Below are positions 1 through 7,524 of a DNA stretch of 42,973 nt, one piece after another (position 1 is the stretch's first letter; every line of letters begins with the position of its first letter). The stretch spans positions 1 through 42,973 of the forward strand of contig CAAETU010000026.1 of the NCBI GenBank assembly GCA_900759045.1, read 5' to 3'. This DNA is from an uncultured Collinsella sp. (GTDB lineage: Bacteria > Actinomycetota > Coriobacteriia > Coriobacteriales > Coriobacteriaceae). Below the pieces are notes generated by a model. The model was not told where the DNA came from, did no database searches, and saw only the letters and a program-made list of their open reading frames with translations. Made by a program: the position numbers and the translations under genes.

Positions 1-22
1 CGGACGGGCTGATATAGGGAGA

Positions 23-58
23 GGGCCTGACCCCATATCGTTGGGGCCAGGCCCGATT
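23..58 (+). terminator. Hairpin, probable terminator of a gene left of the window
   Basis: Arms 23-35 (GGGCCTGACCCCA) and 42-54 (TGGGGCCAGGCCC) are complementary at 12 of 13 positions with a 6-nt loop, and GATTTT follows. This fits a rho-independent terminator for a rightward gene that ended before the window. It also carries a CCTGACCCC core like the dispersed palindromes elsewhere in the window, so it may be both. Confidence 0.5.
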
Positions 59-109
59 TTGCCTCTTGACAATGTCCTGCTCATATTAAAAGGAATGTCC
101 CTAACTGCC

Positions 110-175
110 GACAGCCAGAACAGCCCCCTTTGCACCAAAATGGTGCAGATTAACCTGTCCCCCATGCACCAGGTG
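110..175. repeat. Short palindromic intergenic element with CCTGTCCCC core
   Basis: The stretch holds a small perfect hairpin (TGCACCA at 131-137, TGGTGCA at 141-147) and the core AACCTGTCCCCC at 152-163, with a second GCACC behind it. Similar cores occur near 2151, 5328, 6014, 8541, 8709 and 27028. It lies upstream of the foldase gene. No good promoter was recognised here: TTGACA at 66-71 has no -10 box at a proper distance. Confidence 0.4.
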
Positions 176-238
176 TGTCGCGGGGTCCGCGTTGTGACAC
201 AATGGCGTTTGTTCGATTCGTGATGCGAAAGGCCAACT

Positions 239-1459
239 ATGGCAAACAAGAAAAAGAACTCCGAGGCCGCGCCGACGCCCGAGCAGCAGGCTCGCGCTGC
301 CTCCAGCTCTCGTAAGAAGCAGCGCAAGACGTACGTGTCTAAGACCGTCAAGATCGTCCTGGTGGTTATCGGCGTGCTGGCAATGCTGCTTTCCGTCTCG
401 GCCATGGCATGCTCCGGTCTCATGTCGCAGGCAGAGGATACCTCGAGCTACAAGCTTACCGGCGGTGTCGCCGCCACCATCAACGGCACCAACCTCACCG
501 AGGACACCGTGACCAAGCAGATCATGAGCATGCGCACGTCCTACGGTTACACCAAGGACAAGGACTGGGCGCAGTATCTGGTCGACAACGACCTGACGCC
601 CAAAAAGTACCGCAAGCAGCTCATCGATTCCTACACGCAGCAGATTCTGCTCCAGCAGGCGCAGAAGGAAAACGGCGTGACGGTGTCGGACGAGGAGGTC
701 GAGAAGGCATGGAAGGACGCGTGCAAGAGCGCGGGCGGTGCCAAGGCCTTTAAGAAGACCCTTAAGACCTACGGCTATACCGAGGACACCTACAAGGACT
801 CGCTCAAGGAGAACCTGGCACAGCAAAAGCTTAAGGACGCCGTGGCGCCCACCAGTAAGCCCAAGGACAGTGAGATCGTCGATTACATCAACGAGAACCT
901 GTCTAACTACAACGATGCCCGCCGCTCGTCGAACATCCTGATCAAGGTTGATTCCGACGCATCTGACGAGGACAAGGCCGCCGCCAAGGCCAAGGCGCAG
1001 GAGTGCCTGGACAAAATCAACTCCGGCGAACTGAGCTTTGAGGACGCCGTGAAGCAGTATTCCGATGACACCGGCTCCAAGGAGAAGAAGGGCGATGTGG
1101 GCTGGGACAAGCTCACCACCTTCGTCGACAGCTACCAGGCGGCGCTCGAGGGACTCAACAAGGGCGATGTGAGCGACGTGATCGAGTCGACGTACGGTTA
1201 CCACGTCATCAAGTGCACCGACTACTTCCATGTCGATAGCCAGGTCGATGACATCAAGCAGGTACCCAAGGACATCAAGAAGTATATTTCCAACGTGGTG
1301 AAGACGCAGGCGGCCAGCACTGCATACAGCGAGTGGCTGGAACAGTACAAGAAGGACGCCGACATCACCGTCAACCCCATGCCCAAGGACGTACCGTACA
1401 ACGTCAGCCTGAAGGGCGTCACCAAGAGTTCGACCGACGATTCGTCGACGACTGAGTAA
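239..1459 (+). CDS. prsA: PrsA-like parvulin-type peptidylprolyl isomerase, membrane anchored
   Basis: A 406-residue extracytoplasmic folding factor. Residues 1-35 are basic and cytoplasmic. A hydrophobic segment follows at about 36-58, ending in AMACSG, which could be a weak lipobox or simply a membrane anchor. Residues 80-220 form a charged SurA/PrsA-type N-terminal chaperone region. Residues about 225-330 carry the rotamase domain: ILIKVD start, SFEDAVKQYSDD, GDVGW and YGYHVIK are all family hallmarks. The family catalyses prolyl cis-trans isomerisation and helps exported proteins fold outside the membrane. That could matter for the large secreted protein further along the window, though this link is only inference. 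The start has AAAGG about 7 nt upstream. The C-terminus is a Ser/Thr/Asp tail. A hairpin at 1465-1490 follows the stop. Confidence 0.88.
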   Translation: MANKKKNSEAAPTPEQQARAASSSRKKQRKTYVSKTVKIVLVVIGVLAMLLSVSAMACSGLMSQAEDTSSYKLTGGVAATINGTNLTEDTVTKQIMSMRTSYGYTKDKDWAQYLVDNDLTPKKYRKQLIDSYTQQILLQQAQKENGVTVSDEEVEKAWKDACKSAGGAKAFKKTLKTYGYTEDTYKDSLKENLAQQKLKDAVAPTSKPKDSEIVDYINENLSNYNDARRSSNILIKVDSDASDEDKAAAKAKAQECLDKINSGELSFEDAVKQYSDDTGSKEKKGDVGWDKLTTFVDSYQAALEGLNKGDVSDVIESTYGYHVIKCTDYFHVDSQVDDIKQVPKDIKKYISNVVKTQAASTAYSEWLEQYKKDADITVNPMPKDVPYNVSLKGVTKSSTDDSSTTE

Positions 1460-1464
1460 TCATG

Positions 1465-1490
1465 GGGCGGTGCTCATGCGAGTGCCGCCC
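1465..1490 (+). terminator. Intercistronic hairpin after the foldase gene
   Basis: GGGCGGTGCTC (1465-1475) pairs with GAGTGCCGCCC (1480-1490) through 11 positions including two G-U pairs, with a 4-nt loop. No T-run follows, so it may attenuate or protect the transcript rather than end it. The YqeY ribosome site starts only 9 nt downstream. Confidence 0.4.
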
Positions 1491-1513
1491 ACACTATTAA
1501 GGAGGATTTGCAG

Positions 1514-1957
1514 ATGACCAACGAAGAGCTGCAGCAGGAAATGATCGCCGCCATGAAGGCCAAGGATAAGGTTCGCCTGTCCATCATTCGCCAGGTCAAG
1601 GCCGAGGTGAAGAATATCGAGGTTAACGAGCGCCGCGACGTGACCGAGGAAGACGTCAACAACATGATCAAGCGTCTGATTAAGCAGACGAGCGAGACGC
1701 TGGAGATGTCCATTAAGGCCGGTACCGACCAGGACCGTACTGACAACCTGACCGAGCAGGTCAAGATTCTGGAGAGTCTGCTGCCCGCGCAGGTTTCGGG
1801 CGAGGAGCTCGAGGCCCTGATCGAGCAGGTCATCGCCGAGCTGGGCGCCACGTCCAAGAAGCAGATGGGCCAGGTCATGGGGGCACTCGGCAAGGCCACC
1901 GGCGGCAACTTCGATAAGCCTGCCGCGGCAAAGATCGTCGGCGCCAAACTTGCGTAA
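1514..1957 (+). CDS. yqeY: GatB/YqeY domain-containing protein
   Basis: A 147-residue cytoplasmic protein of the YqeY family, which resembles the C-terminal tRNA-binding region of the GatB amidotransferase subunit. Recognisable features are the N-terminal helix DEMIAAMKAKDKVRLSxIR equivalent (here EMIAAMKAKDKVRLSIIRQ), the central VTEEDVNNMIKRLIKQ helix and the C-terminal block KKQMGQVMGAL with the Gly-rich FDKPAAAKIV end. Length is normal for the family (about 150). A TTG at 1508 also opens the frame, but AAGGAGG at 1499-1505 sits 8 nt before the ATG at 1514, so that ATG is the start. The exact role of free-standing YqeY proteins is not settled. Confidence 0.9.
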   Translation: MTNEELQQEMIAAMKAKDKVRLSIIRQVKAEVKNIEVNERRDVTEEDVNNMIKRLIKQTSETLEMSIKAGTDQDRTDNLTEQVKILESLLPAQVSGEELEALIEQVIAELGATSKKQMGQVMGALGKATGGNFDKPAAAKIVGAKLA

Positions 1958-1960
1958 TTT

Positions 1961-1988
1961 GTTACGCGGTTTTACCAAACCGCGTAAC
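1961..1988 (+). terminator. Perfect 12-bp hairpin after yqeY
   Basis: GTTACGCGGTTT (1961-1972) and its exact complement AAACCGCGTAAC (1977-1988) enclose a 4-nt loop, 3 nt after the yqeY stop. There is no T-tract, so this is a strong stem but not a textbook terminator. It opens a region of nested inverted repeats. Confidence 0.5.
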
Positions 1989-2001
1989 GGCTCGACGCTG
2001 T

Positions 2002-2100
2002 AAACCCGTACACGCGGCAATCTGACGTTCAATTTCAAGGGCGCGACCATAAGGTCTGCGCCCTTTCATTTCACGTCACCTTGCTCGCGTGTACGGGTTT
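2002..2100. repeat. Nested inverted repeats: 15-bp outer arms around a terminator-like hairpin
   Basis: AAACCCGTACACGCG (2002-2016) is exactly matched by CGCGTGTACGGGTTT (2086-2100). Between them AAGGGCGCGACC (2037-2048) pairs with GGTC-T-GCGCCCTT (2053-2065) around the loop ATAA, followed by TCATTTC. The inner hairpin can terminate the yqeY transcript. The outer arms could extrude a long stem or mark a small insertion. Confidence 0.6.
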
Positions 2101-2144
2101 TCGCTGACTTATGCCCAACAAGGGCGGTTGTATTATTTTCGGCG

Positions 2145-2180
2145 CTCATTGGGGACAGGCTTAAATGAGTACCCAATGAG
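2145..2180. repeat. Palindromic intergenic element with GGGGACAGG core
   Basis: CTCATTGGG (2145-2153) and CCCAATGAG (2172-2180) are complementary, and the core GGGGACAGGC starts at 2151. It belongs with the dispersed palindromes that share this core. Confidence 0.5.
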
Positions 2181-2286
2181 TGGGTTAAAGGTTGCGGGTT
2201 CTTTACGGGAATGTAGTGTGGGCTGCGGAAACGTGGTTCTTTCCGTACAATAGTTCAACTCGTGTAAACGCAGGGAAGGGACATTC

Positions 2287-3018
2287 ATGGCAGACATGAT
2301 CGAGATCAAGCATCTCAACAAGTACTTTGGCGACCTGCATGTGCTCAAAGATATCAACCTCACCGTCAAACGTGGCGAGAAGCTCGTAATGATCGGGCCT
2401 TCCGGCTCGGGTAAATCGACGCTCATCCGTTGCGTCGATTATCTGGAGGAGCCCACGTCGGGCGAGGTTGTCATCGACGGTACGCCGCTCACCAAAAAGA
2501 ATCACCTGGAGATGGCTCGCAAGTATAGTTCCATGGTGTTTCAGCAGTTCAACCTGTATCCCAACATGACGGTGCTGGGCAACCTGACGCTCGCGCCCAT
2601 CAAACTGCAAAAGAAGAGCAAGGAGGAGGCGACCGAGATCGCCATCGCTGCGCTCAAGCGCGTCGGCATGGCACATAAGGCCGGCGAGTATCCGCAGAAT
2701 CTCTCGGGTGGTCAGCAGCAGCGCATCGCCATCGCCCGTGCCCTGTGCACCAAGCAGCCCATCATCCTGTTTGACGAGCCGACCTCGGCGCTCGACCCCG
2801 AGATGGTCCAGGAGGTTCTGGACGTTATGATTGAGCTCGCGCAGGAGGACATCACCATGATCTGCGTGACGCACGAGATGGGTTTTGCGCGTCAGGTGGC
2901 CGACCGCGTCATCTTTATGGAGGACGGCCGCATTCTGGAGGAGGGCACGCCCGAGCACTTCTTCGATAACCCCGAGAACCCGCGCTGCCGCGAGTTCCTG
3001 TCCAAGATTCTGCACTAG
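2287..3018 (+). CDS. Polar amino acid ABC transporter ATP-binding protein
   Basis: A 243-residue GlnQ/HisP-type ATPase that powers uptake of a polar amino acid from the cytoplasmic face. Walker A is GPSGSGKST at about residues 38-46, the Q-loop lies in VFQQFNLYPNMT, the signature is LSGGQQQRIAIARAL at about 139, Walker B with the D-loop is IILFDEPTSALDPEM, and the switch histidine is in CVTHEMGFA. Length and motifs are those of the family. It is the first gene of a four-gene operon with its binding protein and two permeases. GGGAAGGG lies 6 nt upstream. A TACAAT at 2246-2251 could be a -10 box but has no convincing -35 partner. The substrate cannot be named from sequence. Confidence 0.93.
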   Translation: MADMIEIKHLNKYFGDLHVLKDINLTVKRGEKLVMIGPSGSGKSTLIRCVDYLEEPTSGEVVIDGTPLTKKNHLEMARKYSSMVFQQFNLYPNMTVLGNLTLAPIKLQKKSKEEATEIAIAALKRVGMAHKAGEYPQNLSGGQQQRIAIARALCTKQPIILFDEPTSALDPEMVQEVLDVMIELAQEDITMICVTHEMGFARQVADRVIFMEDGRILEEGTPEHFFDNPENPRCREFLSKILH

Positions 3019-3026
3019 GCGCGGTG

Positions 3027-3902
3027 ATGGACATGACGGATATGACGAGGGCGGCCGTGTCGCGCCGCCACTTTTTGCAGCTGGCGGGCGCCGGCATGCT
3101 CGCGCTGACGGGGACCGCGCTTACCGGTTGCGGCAACTCCGCCGGCGGCGAGGGTTCCGACAAGGGGTCCAAGCTTGCGGCCATCAAGTCGCGTGGCCAT
3201 CTGAATGCCGGCGTTAAGAAGGACGTTCCCGGCTATGGCTATTACGACACCGCCAAGGGCCGCTTTGAGGGCATGGAAGTCGATTTGTGCTACCAGATCG
3301 CCGCTGCCGTCTTTGGCGTGAGCTACAAGGAGGCCCGCGCCCAGGAGCTTGTCGAGTTTACCGACGTAACGCCCAAGACACGCGGCCCGCTGATCGATAA
3401 CGGCCAACTCGACGTGGTCGCGGCGACCTACACCATCACCGACGAGCGCAAGAAGAGCTGGGATTTCTCGACGCCGTACCGCACCGACTACGTGGGGCTC
3501 ATGGTCAAGAAGCGTTCGGGCTTTACCTCGATTGAGGATCTGGACGGCAAGGTCATCGGCGTGAGCCAGGGTGCTACCACGCAGGGCCTGATCGAGCAGA
3601 TGATCAAGGACAACGGCTTTAGCTGCAAGCCAGAGTTTAGGGCCTTTAGCGGCTATCCCATCATCAAGAGCTCGCTCGACGCCGGCAATATCGACGTCTT
3701 TGCCATGGACCGCTCCACGCTGGCCGGTTACATGAACGAGACCGTTGAGCTGCTGCAGCCCGAGGTCAAGTTTGGCGAGCAGGGCTACGGCGTGGCGACC
3801 AAGAAGGGCTGCGACCTTTCGGCCGTGGTCGATCAGGTGATTTGCGATCGCCTGGCCGACGGCTGGCTCGACCAAGAGGTCAAGACCTGGGGTCTTGTAT
3901 AG
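3027..3902 (+). CDS. Amino acid ABC transporter substrate-binding lipoprotein with Tat-like signal
   Basis: A 291-residue extracellular solute-binding protein, family 3 (SBP_bac_3). The N-terminus holds SRRHFLQLAGAG at about residues 12-23, a twin-arginine motif, then a hydrophobic stretch and the lipobox LTGC, with a Gly/Ser-rich spacer behind it. It should therefore be lipid-anchored on the outer face of the membrane. Mature-domain hallmarks are GYGYYD, FEGMEVDLCYQIA, DVVAATYTITDERKKSWDFSTPY and the closing GYGVATKKG. It would bind the amino acid and pass it to the permeases. A GTG at 3024 precedes the ATG at 3027; either could be used, and no strong ribosome site distinguishes them. The gene follows the ATPase stop by 8 nt. 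Confidence 0.9.
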   Translation: MDMTDMTRAAVSRRHFLQLAGAGMLALTGTALTGCGNSAGGEGSDKGSKLAAIKSRGHLNAGVKKDVPGYGYYDTAKGRFEGMEVDLCYQIAAAVFGVSYKEARAQELVEFTDVTPKTRGPLIDNGQLDVVAATYTITDERKKSWDFSTPYRTDYVGLMVKKRSGFTSIEDLDGKVIGVSQGATTQGLIEQMIKDNGFSCKPEFRAFSGYPIIKSSLDAGNIDVFAMDRSTLAGYMNETVELLQPEVKFGEQGYGVATKKGCDLSAVVDQVICDRLADGWLDQEVKTWGLV

Positions 3903-3927
3903 GCGCATCGTCCAAGGAAGGAATCAA

Positions 3928-4674
3928 ATGCTCGAAGGATTATTTGACGCCGACCGTTGGTCGACGACATTTCAAAATATGGGGCCCTTCTGGGAGGGCT
4001 TTGGCGTGACGCTGCAAGTGGTCGTTGCCGGCCTGCTGTTGTCGCTGGTGCTGGGCACGCTGCTGGGCGTGTTCTCTACCACTCGCTCGCGCGTGCTGCG
4101 CGCCATAAGCCGCGTGTACGTGGAGTTTTACCAGAACACCCCGTTGCCCGTGCAGGTGCTCTTTATGTACATGGCCGGTCCGCAGTTTTTGCAGGCCATA
4201 ACCGGTGCCGACCAGCCGGTGCGCATCGCGCCGTTCGTGCTGGGCTTCTTGGGCGTGGGTCTGTATCACGCGGCCTACATTTCGGAGGTCATCCGCACTG
4301 GTATCGAGGCGGTTCCGCGCGGTCAGATGGAGGCGGCCCAGAGCCAGGGCTTCACCCGTGCGCAGGCGTACTGGTACATCGTACTGCCCCAGACATTCAA
4401 GATCATTCTGCCGCCGCTGTGCAACCAGGCGCTCAACCTGGTCAAGAATACGTCGGTGCTGGCGCTTGTGGCCGGCGGCGACCTTATGTACCGTTCCGAC
4501 AACTTTGTGAGTCTGTACGGTTACCTGCAGGGATACATCGTCTGCTGCCTTATGTACTTCATCATCTGCTTTCCGCTCGCCATGCTGGTGCAGTGGCTCG
4601 AGCGCCGCTCCAAGGAGCGTCCGCGCGGCGTGAGCCTGGCCGAGCTGGGGCTCGACAACGTAGAGGAGGCCTAG
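3928..4674 (+). CDS. Amino acid ABC transporter permease (first)
   Basis: A 248-residue inner-membrane permease of the HisM/GlnP type. It has about five hydrophobic spans, including VTLQVVVAGLLLSLVLGTLLGVF near residues 25-50. The cytoplasmic EAA loop reads MEAAQSQGFTRAQAYWYIVLPQ and contacts the ATPase. A TTG at 3895 also opens this frame, but AAGGAAGG lies 6 nt before the ATG at 3928, which gives a normal-length protein. This subunit should pair with the next gene to form the transmembrane channel. The C-terminal tail RSKERPRGVSLAELG is cytoplasmic. Confidence 0.91.
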   Translation: MLEGLFDADRWSTTFQNMGPFWEGFGVTLQVVVAGLLLSLVLGTLLGVFSTTRSRVLRAISRVYVEFYQNTPLPVQVLFMYMAGPQFLQAITGADQPVRIAPFVLGFLGVGLYHAAYISEVIRTGIEAVPRGQMEAAQSQGFTRAQAYWYIVLPQTFKIILPPLCNQALNLVKNTSVLALVAGGDLMYRSDNFVSLYGYLQGYIVCCLMYFIICFPLAMLVQWLERRSKERPRGVSLAELGLDNVEEA

Positions 4675-4677
4675 CGC

Positions 4678-5316
4678 ATGGAAATCTTCAACGCGACCAA
4701 CCTGCTCTACATCTGGGGCGGCTTTGTTAAGACGATCGAGATTTCGGCGCTGTCGATCTTTTTCTCGCTCATCTTTGGCACGGTGCTGGCGCTCGTTAAA
4801 AGCTATGCGCCCCGCCCGTTCCGTATTTTGGTGAGCGCCTATATCGAGCTGTTCCGTTGCACGCCGAACCTGCTGTGGATCCTGTTTATCTACTTTACGG
4901 TGCAGGGTTTGGACATTGTGATTTCGACCATCGCCTTTACGCTGTTTACCAGCGCTGTTATGGCCGAGATTGTGCGCGGCGGCCTCAACTCGATTCCGCG
5001 TGGCCAGTTTGAGGCGGCGCAGAGCCAGGGCTTTGGCTTCTTTGCCACCATGCGCTACATCATCCTGCCGCAGACGTTTAAGACGATCATTCCGGCGCTG
5101 TTTAGCCAGTGCACGACCGTCATTAAGGACAGCTCGTATCTTTCGGGCATTAACGTGGCCGAGCTCATGTACACGGCAAATGTAGTGATGGCCCACGCGA
5201 TCGACCTGTCGCAGGTGCTTATGCTCTACGGCCTGGTGTTTGCGATGTACTTTGTGCTCAACTTTGGCATCTCGTTGCTGGTGAGGGCTTATCAACGTCG
5301 TATTGTGGCAGCGTAG
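4678..5316 (+). CDS. Amino acid ABC transporter permease (second)
   Basis: A 212-residue permease, companion of the preceding one. Hydrophobic spans begin at about residues 20-40 (ISALSIFFSLIFGTVLALV), and the EAA loop reads FEAAQSQGFGFFATMRYIILPQ. The ATG follows the previous stop by 3 nt, and AGGAGG at 4664-4669 lies inside the end of the upstream gene, so the two permeases are probably translationally coupled. It has the usual length for the family. It ends just before a perfect hairpin at 5318-5348. Confidence 0.92.
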   Translation: MEIFNATNLLYIWGGFVKTIEISALSIFFSLIFGTVLALVKSYAPRPFRILVSAYIELFRCTPNLLWILFIYFTVQGLDIVISTIAFTLFTSAVMAEIVRGGLNSIPRGQFEAAQSQGFGFFATMRYIILPQTFKTIIPALFSQCTTVIKDSSYLSGINVAELMYTANVVMAHAIDLSQVLMLYGLVFAMYFVLNFGISLLVRAYQRRIVAA

Positions 5317-5317
5317 A

Positions 5318-5348
5318 ATGTGGCAAAGGGACAGCCCCTTTGCCACAT
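5318..5348 (+). terminator. Perfect 13-bp hairpin with GGGACAG core
   Basis: ATGTGGCAAAGGG (5318-5330) and CCCTTTGCCACAT (5336-5348) are fully complementary around ACAGC. It lies 2 nt after the permease stop and just before the next ribosome site. No T-run follows. It is a member of the palindrome family with a GGGACAG core and may limit read-through from the transporter operon into the next gene. Confidence 0.55.
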
Positions 5349-5364
5349 AGAGAAAGGAATCGCG

Positions 5365-5988
5365 ATGAGCGATCTGGAGAACAAGAAGAATCCTGTGGTC
5401 ATTACCATCGCGCGCGACTTTGGCGCCGAGGGCCACGAGATTGGTCGTATCCTCGCCGATGAGCTGGGGATTCCGCTGTACGATAACGAGCTGCTGGTGC
5501 GTGCGTCGCTGCGTGCGGGTGAGTCGCTCGATAAGATGGCCGCCTACGACGAGCGCCTAGCCGTGGAGAACATGGCGTTTCTGCCCGACCGCTACGATGC
5601 GCGTTCGTACTCGGATAAGTTGTTCCAAAAGATGAGCCAGGTGATTTTGGATCTGGGTGAGACCGAGAGCTGCATTATCGAAGGCCGCCTGTCCGATTAC
5701 CTGCTGCGCAACAACCCCAATCACATTGCCGTGTTGGTGACAGCCCCCTTTGAGGACCGCGTCGAGATTGTGCGCAAAAAGCGTGGCCTTAACAAAAAGA
5801 AGGGCGCCAAGCTGGTCAAGCAGCAGCAGAAGGCGCGCGAGGCATTTTACAAGCGCTACAGTGCCGGCAAGTGGAAGATGACGAGCGGTAAAGACATCGT
5901 CGTCAACCGCGCCAAGCTGGGCCGCGAAGGCTGCAAGGACGTCATCGCCGCAGCCTACCGCTACAAAGTGGCGCAGCTCGAAGGCTAG
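5365..5988 (+). CDS. Cytidylate kinase-like family protein
   Basis: A 207-residue protein of the cytidylate-kinase-like family. The N-terminus ITIARDFGAEGHEIGRILADELG has the spacing of a nucleotide-kinase P-loop, but the canonical GxxGxGK is replaced by RDFGAEGHEIG. The block LYDNELLVRAS follows, then CIIEGRLSDYLL and the lid region APFEDRVEIVRKKRG. Members occur widely in anaerobes; their physiological substrate is not established. AGAAAGGA lies 6 nt upstream of the ATG at 5365; the same frame is open from 5320 but that start would overlap the hairpin. The Lys-rich stretch KKRGLNKKKGAKLVKQQQKA is a normal feature of the group. Confidence 0.82.
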   Translation: MSDLENKKNPVVITIARDFGAEGHEIGRILADELGIPLYDNELLVRASLRAGESLDKMAAYDERLAVENMAFLPDRYDARSYSDKLFQKMSQVILDLGETESCIIEGRLSDYLLRNNPNHIAVLVTAPFEDRVEIVRKKRGLNKKKGAKLVKQQQKAREAFYKRYSAGKWKMTSGKDIVVNRAKLGREGCKDVIAAAYRYKVAQLEG

Positions 5989-5997
5989 CCGATCAAA

Positions 5998-6032
5998 ACC
6001 ACCGCAAAGGTGCCTGTCCCCTTTGTGGTGGT
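5998..6032. repeat. Palindromic element with CCTGTCCCC core
   Basis: ACCACCGCAAAGG (5998-6010) pairs with CCTTTGTGGTGGT (6020-6032) with one G-U position, and the core GCCTGTCCCC lies in the loop and right arm. It sits between two convergent genes and could help end both transcripts. Confidence 0.5.
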
Positions 6033-6048
6033 GGGACGGCCGGCATAG

Positions 6049-6086
6049 AAAAAGTCCCCGCCGGGCGTGTGCTCGACGGGGACTTT
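6049..6086 (-). terminator. Rho-independent terminator of nfnB
   Basis: AAAGTCCCCG (6051-6060) pairs with CGGGGACTTT (6077-6086). Read on the minus strand, the stem is followed by a T-run complementary to A's at 6049-6053. It lies 29 nt beyond the nfnB stop. Confidence 0.82.
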
Positions 6087-6114
6087 GCCGTTTTGTGGCT
6101 AGCGCTGTAGGTGA

Positions 6115-7524
6115 TTATTCGCCCAGCAGGCTCTTGGTGATGGAGGCAGCGGCCTTCTTGCCGGCGCCCATCGCCAGAATGACCGTAGCGGCACCGGTGA
6201 CGATGTCGCCGCCGGCCCAGATGCGGGGATCGGTGGTCTGGCCGGTCTCCTCGTCGGCGACGATGTAGCCCCACTTGTTGAGCTCCATCTTGCCGCCGAT
6301 CTTCTTTGCGAAGGGGTTGGCGTTGGTACCGATAGCCGAGATCGCGACGTCGCAGGGGATCTCCTCGATGGCGCCCTCGATGGGCACAGGGCGGCGACGG
6401 CCGGACTCGTCAGGCTCGCCGAGCTCCATCTTCTGGACCTTGACGGCGCACACGGAGCCGTCCTCGCCAGCGACAAACTCGAGCGGGGAGACGAGCGGCA
6501 GAACCTCGACGCCCTCGGCCTTAGCATGGTGCAGCTCGGCGCGACGGCAAGGCATCTCGTCCTCGGTACGACGGTAGGCGATGATGGCGTGCTCGGCGCC
6601 CAGGCGCTTGGCGGTACGGACGGCGTCCATAGCCACGTTGCCGCCACCAAAGACGACGACGTTCTTGCCATGCTTGGTGGGGGTGTCGTACTCGGGGAAC
6701 TTGTTGGCCTTCATCAGGTTCACGCGGGTGAGGTACTCGTTTGCGAAGAAGACGTTGGGCAGGTTCTCGCCGGGGACGTTGAGGAACTTGGGCAGGCCAG
6801 CGCCGGTCGCCACGTAGATGGCGTCGAAGCCCTGCTCGAACAGCTCCTCGGCCGTGGCCATGTTACCCACGACGGAGTTGTACTCAAACTTGACGCCCAT
6901 GTCCTCCAGGCCGTCAATCTCGCGCTTGACGACTGCCTTGGGCAGACGGAACTCGGGGATACCGTAGACCAGCACGCCGCCGCCGGTGAAGAAGGCCTCA
7001 AAGACGGTAACGTCAAAGCCGTTGCGGGCGAGCTCGCCAGCGCAGGTGATGCCGGACGGGCCGGAGCCGACGACGGCGACCTTCTTGCCGTTCTTGGGGG
7101 CCATCTTGGGCGTGGAGGCGAGCTCGGGGCGGTCACCCAGGAAGCGCTCGAGCTGGCCGATGGCCACGGGCTCGGACTTCTTACCACGGATGCACTTGCC
7201 CTCGCACTGGTTCTCCTGCGGGCAGACGCGGCCGCAGATGGCGGGAAGCATGGAGTCCTCGCGGATGGTATCGAGAGCGCCGCCGAAGTCCTTCGCGCGG
7301 ATCTGCTCGATAAAGCGGGGGATGTTGATGTTGACGGGGCAGCCCTCAACACAGAACGGCTTCTTGCAGTTGAGGCAGCGCTCGGCCTCGGCCAGCGCCA
7401 TCTCCTCGGTGAAGCCCTTGTCGACGGGGCGGAAGTCGCAGGCGCGCTCGGCAGCCGGCTCCTCGTTATCGGGGGTGCGGGGCGACTTCATATCGGCAAC
7501 GAAACGACCGTTAACTAGTGGCAT
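6115..7524 (-). CDS. nfnB: NfnB / glutamate-synthase-small-subunit-type flavoprotein
   Basis: A 469-residue Fe-S flavoprotein. Cysteine clusters CLNCKKPFCVEGCP (about residues 50-63) and CGRVCPQENQCEGKC bind 4Fe-4S centres. GSGPSGITCAGELA at about 152 is the FAD-binding dinucleotide fold and VFGGGNVAMDAVRTAKRLG the NAD(P) fold; GGDIVTGAATVILAMGAGKKAA closes the protein. Family candidates are GltD/GltA (glutamate synthase small subunit) and NfnB, the large subunit of NADH-dependent ferredoxin:NADP+ oxidoreductase. The ATG lies inside the end of the preceding gene (10-nt overlap), which encodes an NfnA-like partner, and no glutamate synthase large subunit is near. That favours an electron-bifurcating transhydrogenase linking NADH, NADPH and ferredoxin. 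Confidence 0.88.
   Translation of the reverse strand: MPLVNGRFVADMKSPRTPDNEEPAAERACDFRPVDKGFTEEMALAEAERCLNCKKPFCVEGCPVNINIPRFIEQIRAKDFGGALDTIREDSMLPAICGRVCPQENQCEGKCIRGKKSEPVAIGQLERFLGDRPELASTPKMAPKNGKKVAVVGSGPSGITCAGELARNGFDVTVFEAFFTGGGVLVYGIPEFRLPKAVVKREIDGLEDMGVKFEYNSVVGNMATAEELFEQGFDAIYVATGAGLPKFLNVPGENLPNVFFANEYLTRVNLMKANKFPEYDTPTKHGKNVVVFGGGNVAMDAVRTAKRLGAEHAIIAYRRTEDEMPCRRAELHHAKAEGVEVLPLVSPLEFVAGEDGSVCAVKVQKMELGEPDESGRRRPVPIEGAIEEIPCDVAISAIGTNANPFAKKIGGKMELNKWGYIVADEETGQTTDPRIWAGGDIVTGAATVILAMGAGKKAAASITKSLLGE

Noticed and set aside
66..89. Promoter with TTGACA at 66-71
   Set aside because: The only TATTAA-like box is 12 bp away, too close, and nothing suitable lies at 16-18 bp.
3940..5436. 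A 498-codon minus-strand reading frame across both permeases
   Set aside because: Arg/His/Gln-rich shadow that spans two clear plus-strand membrane proteins.
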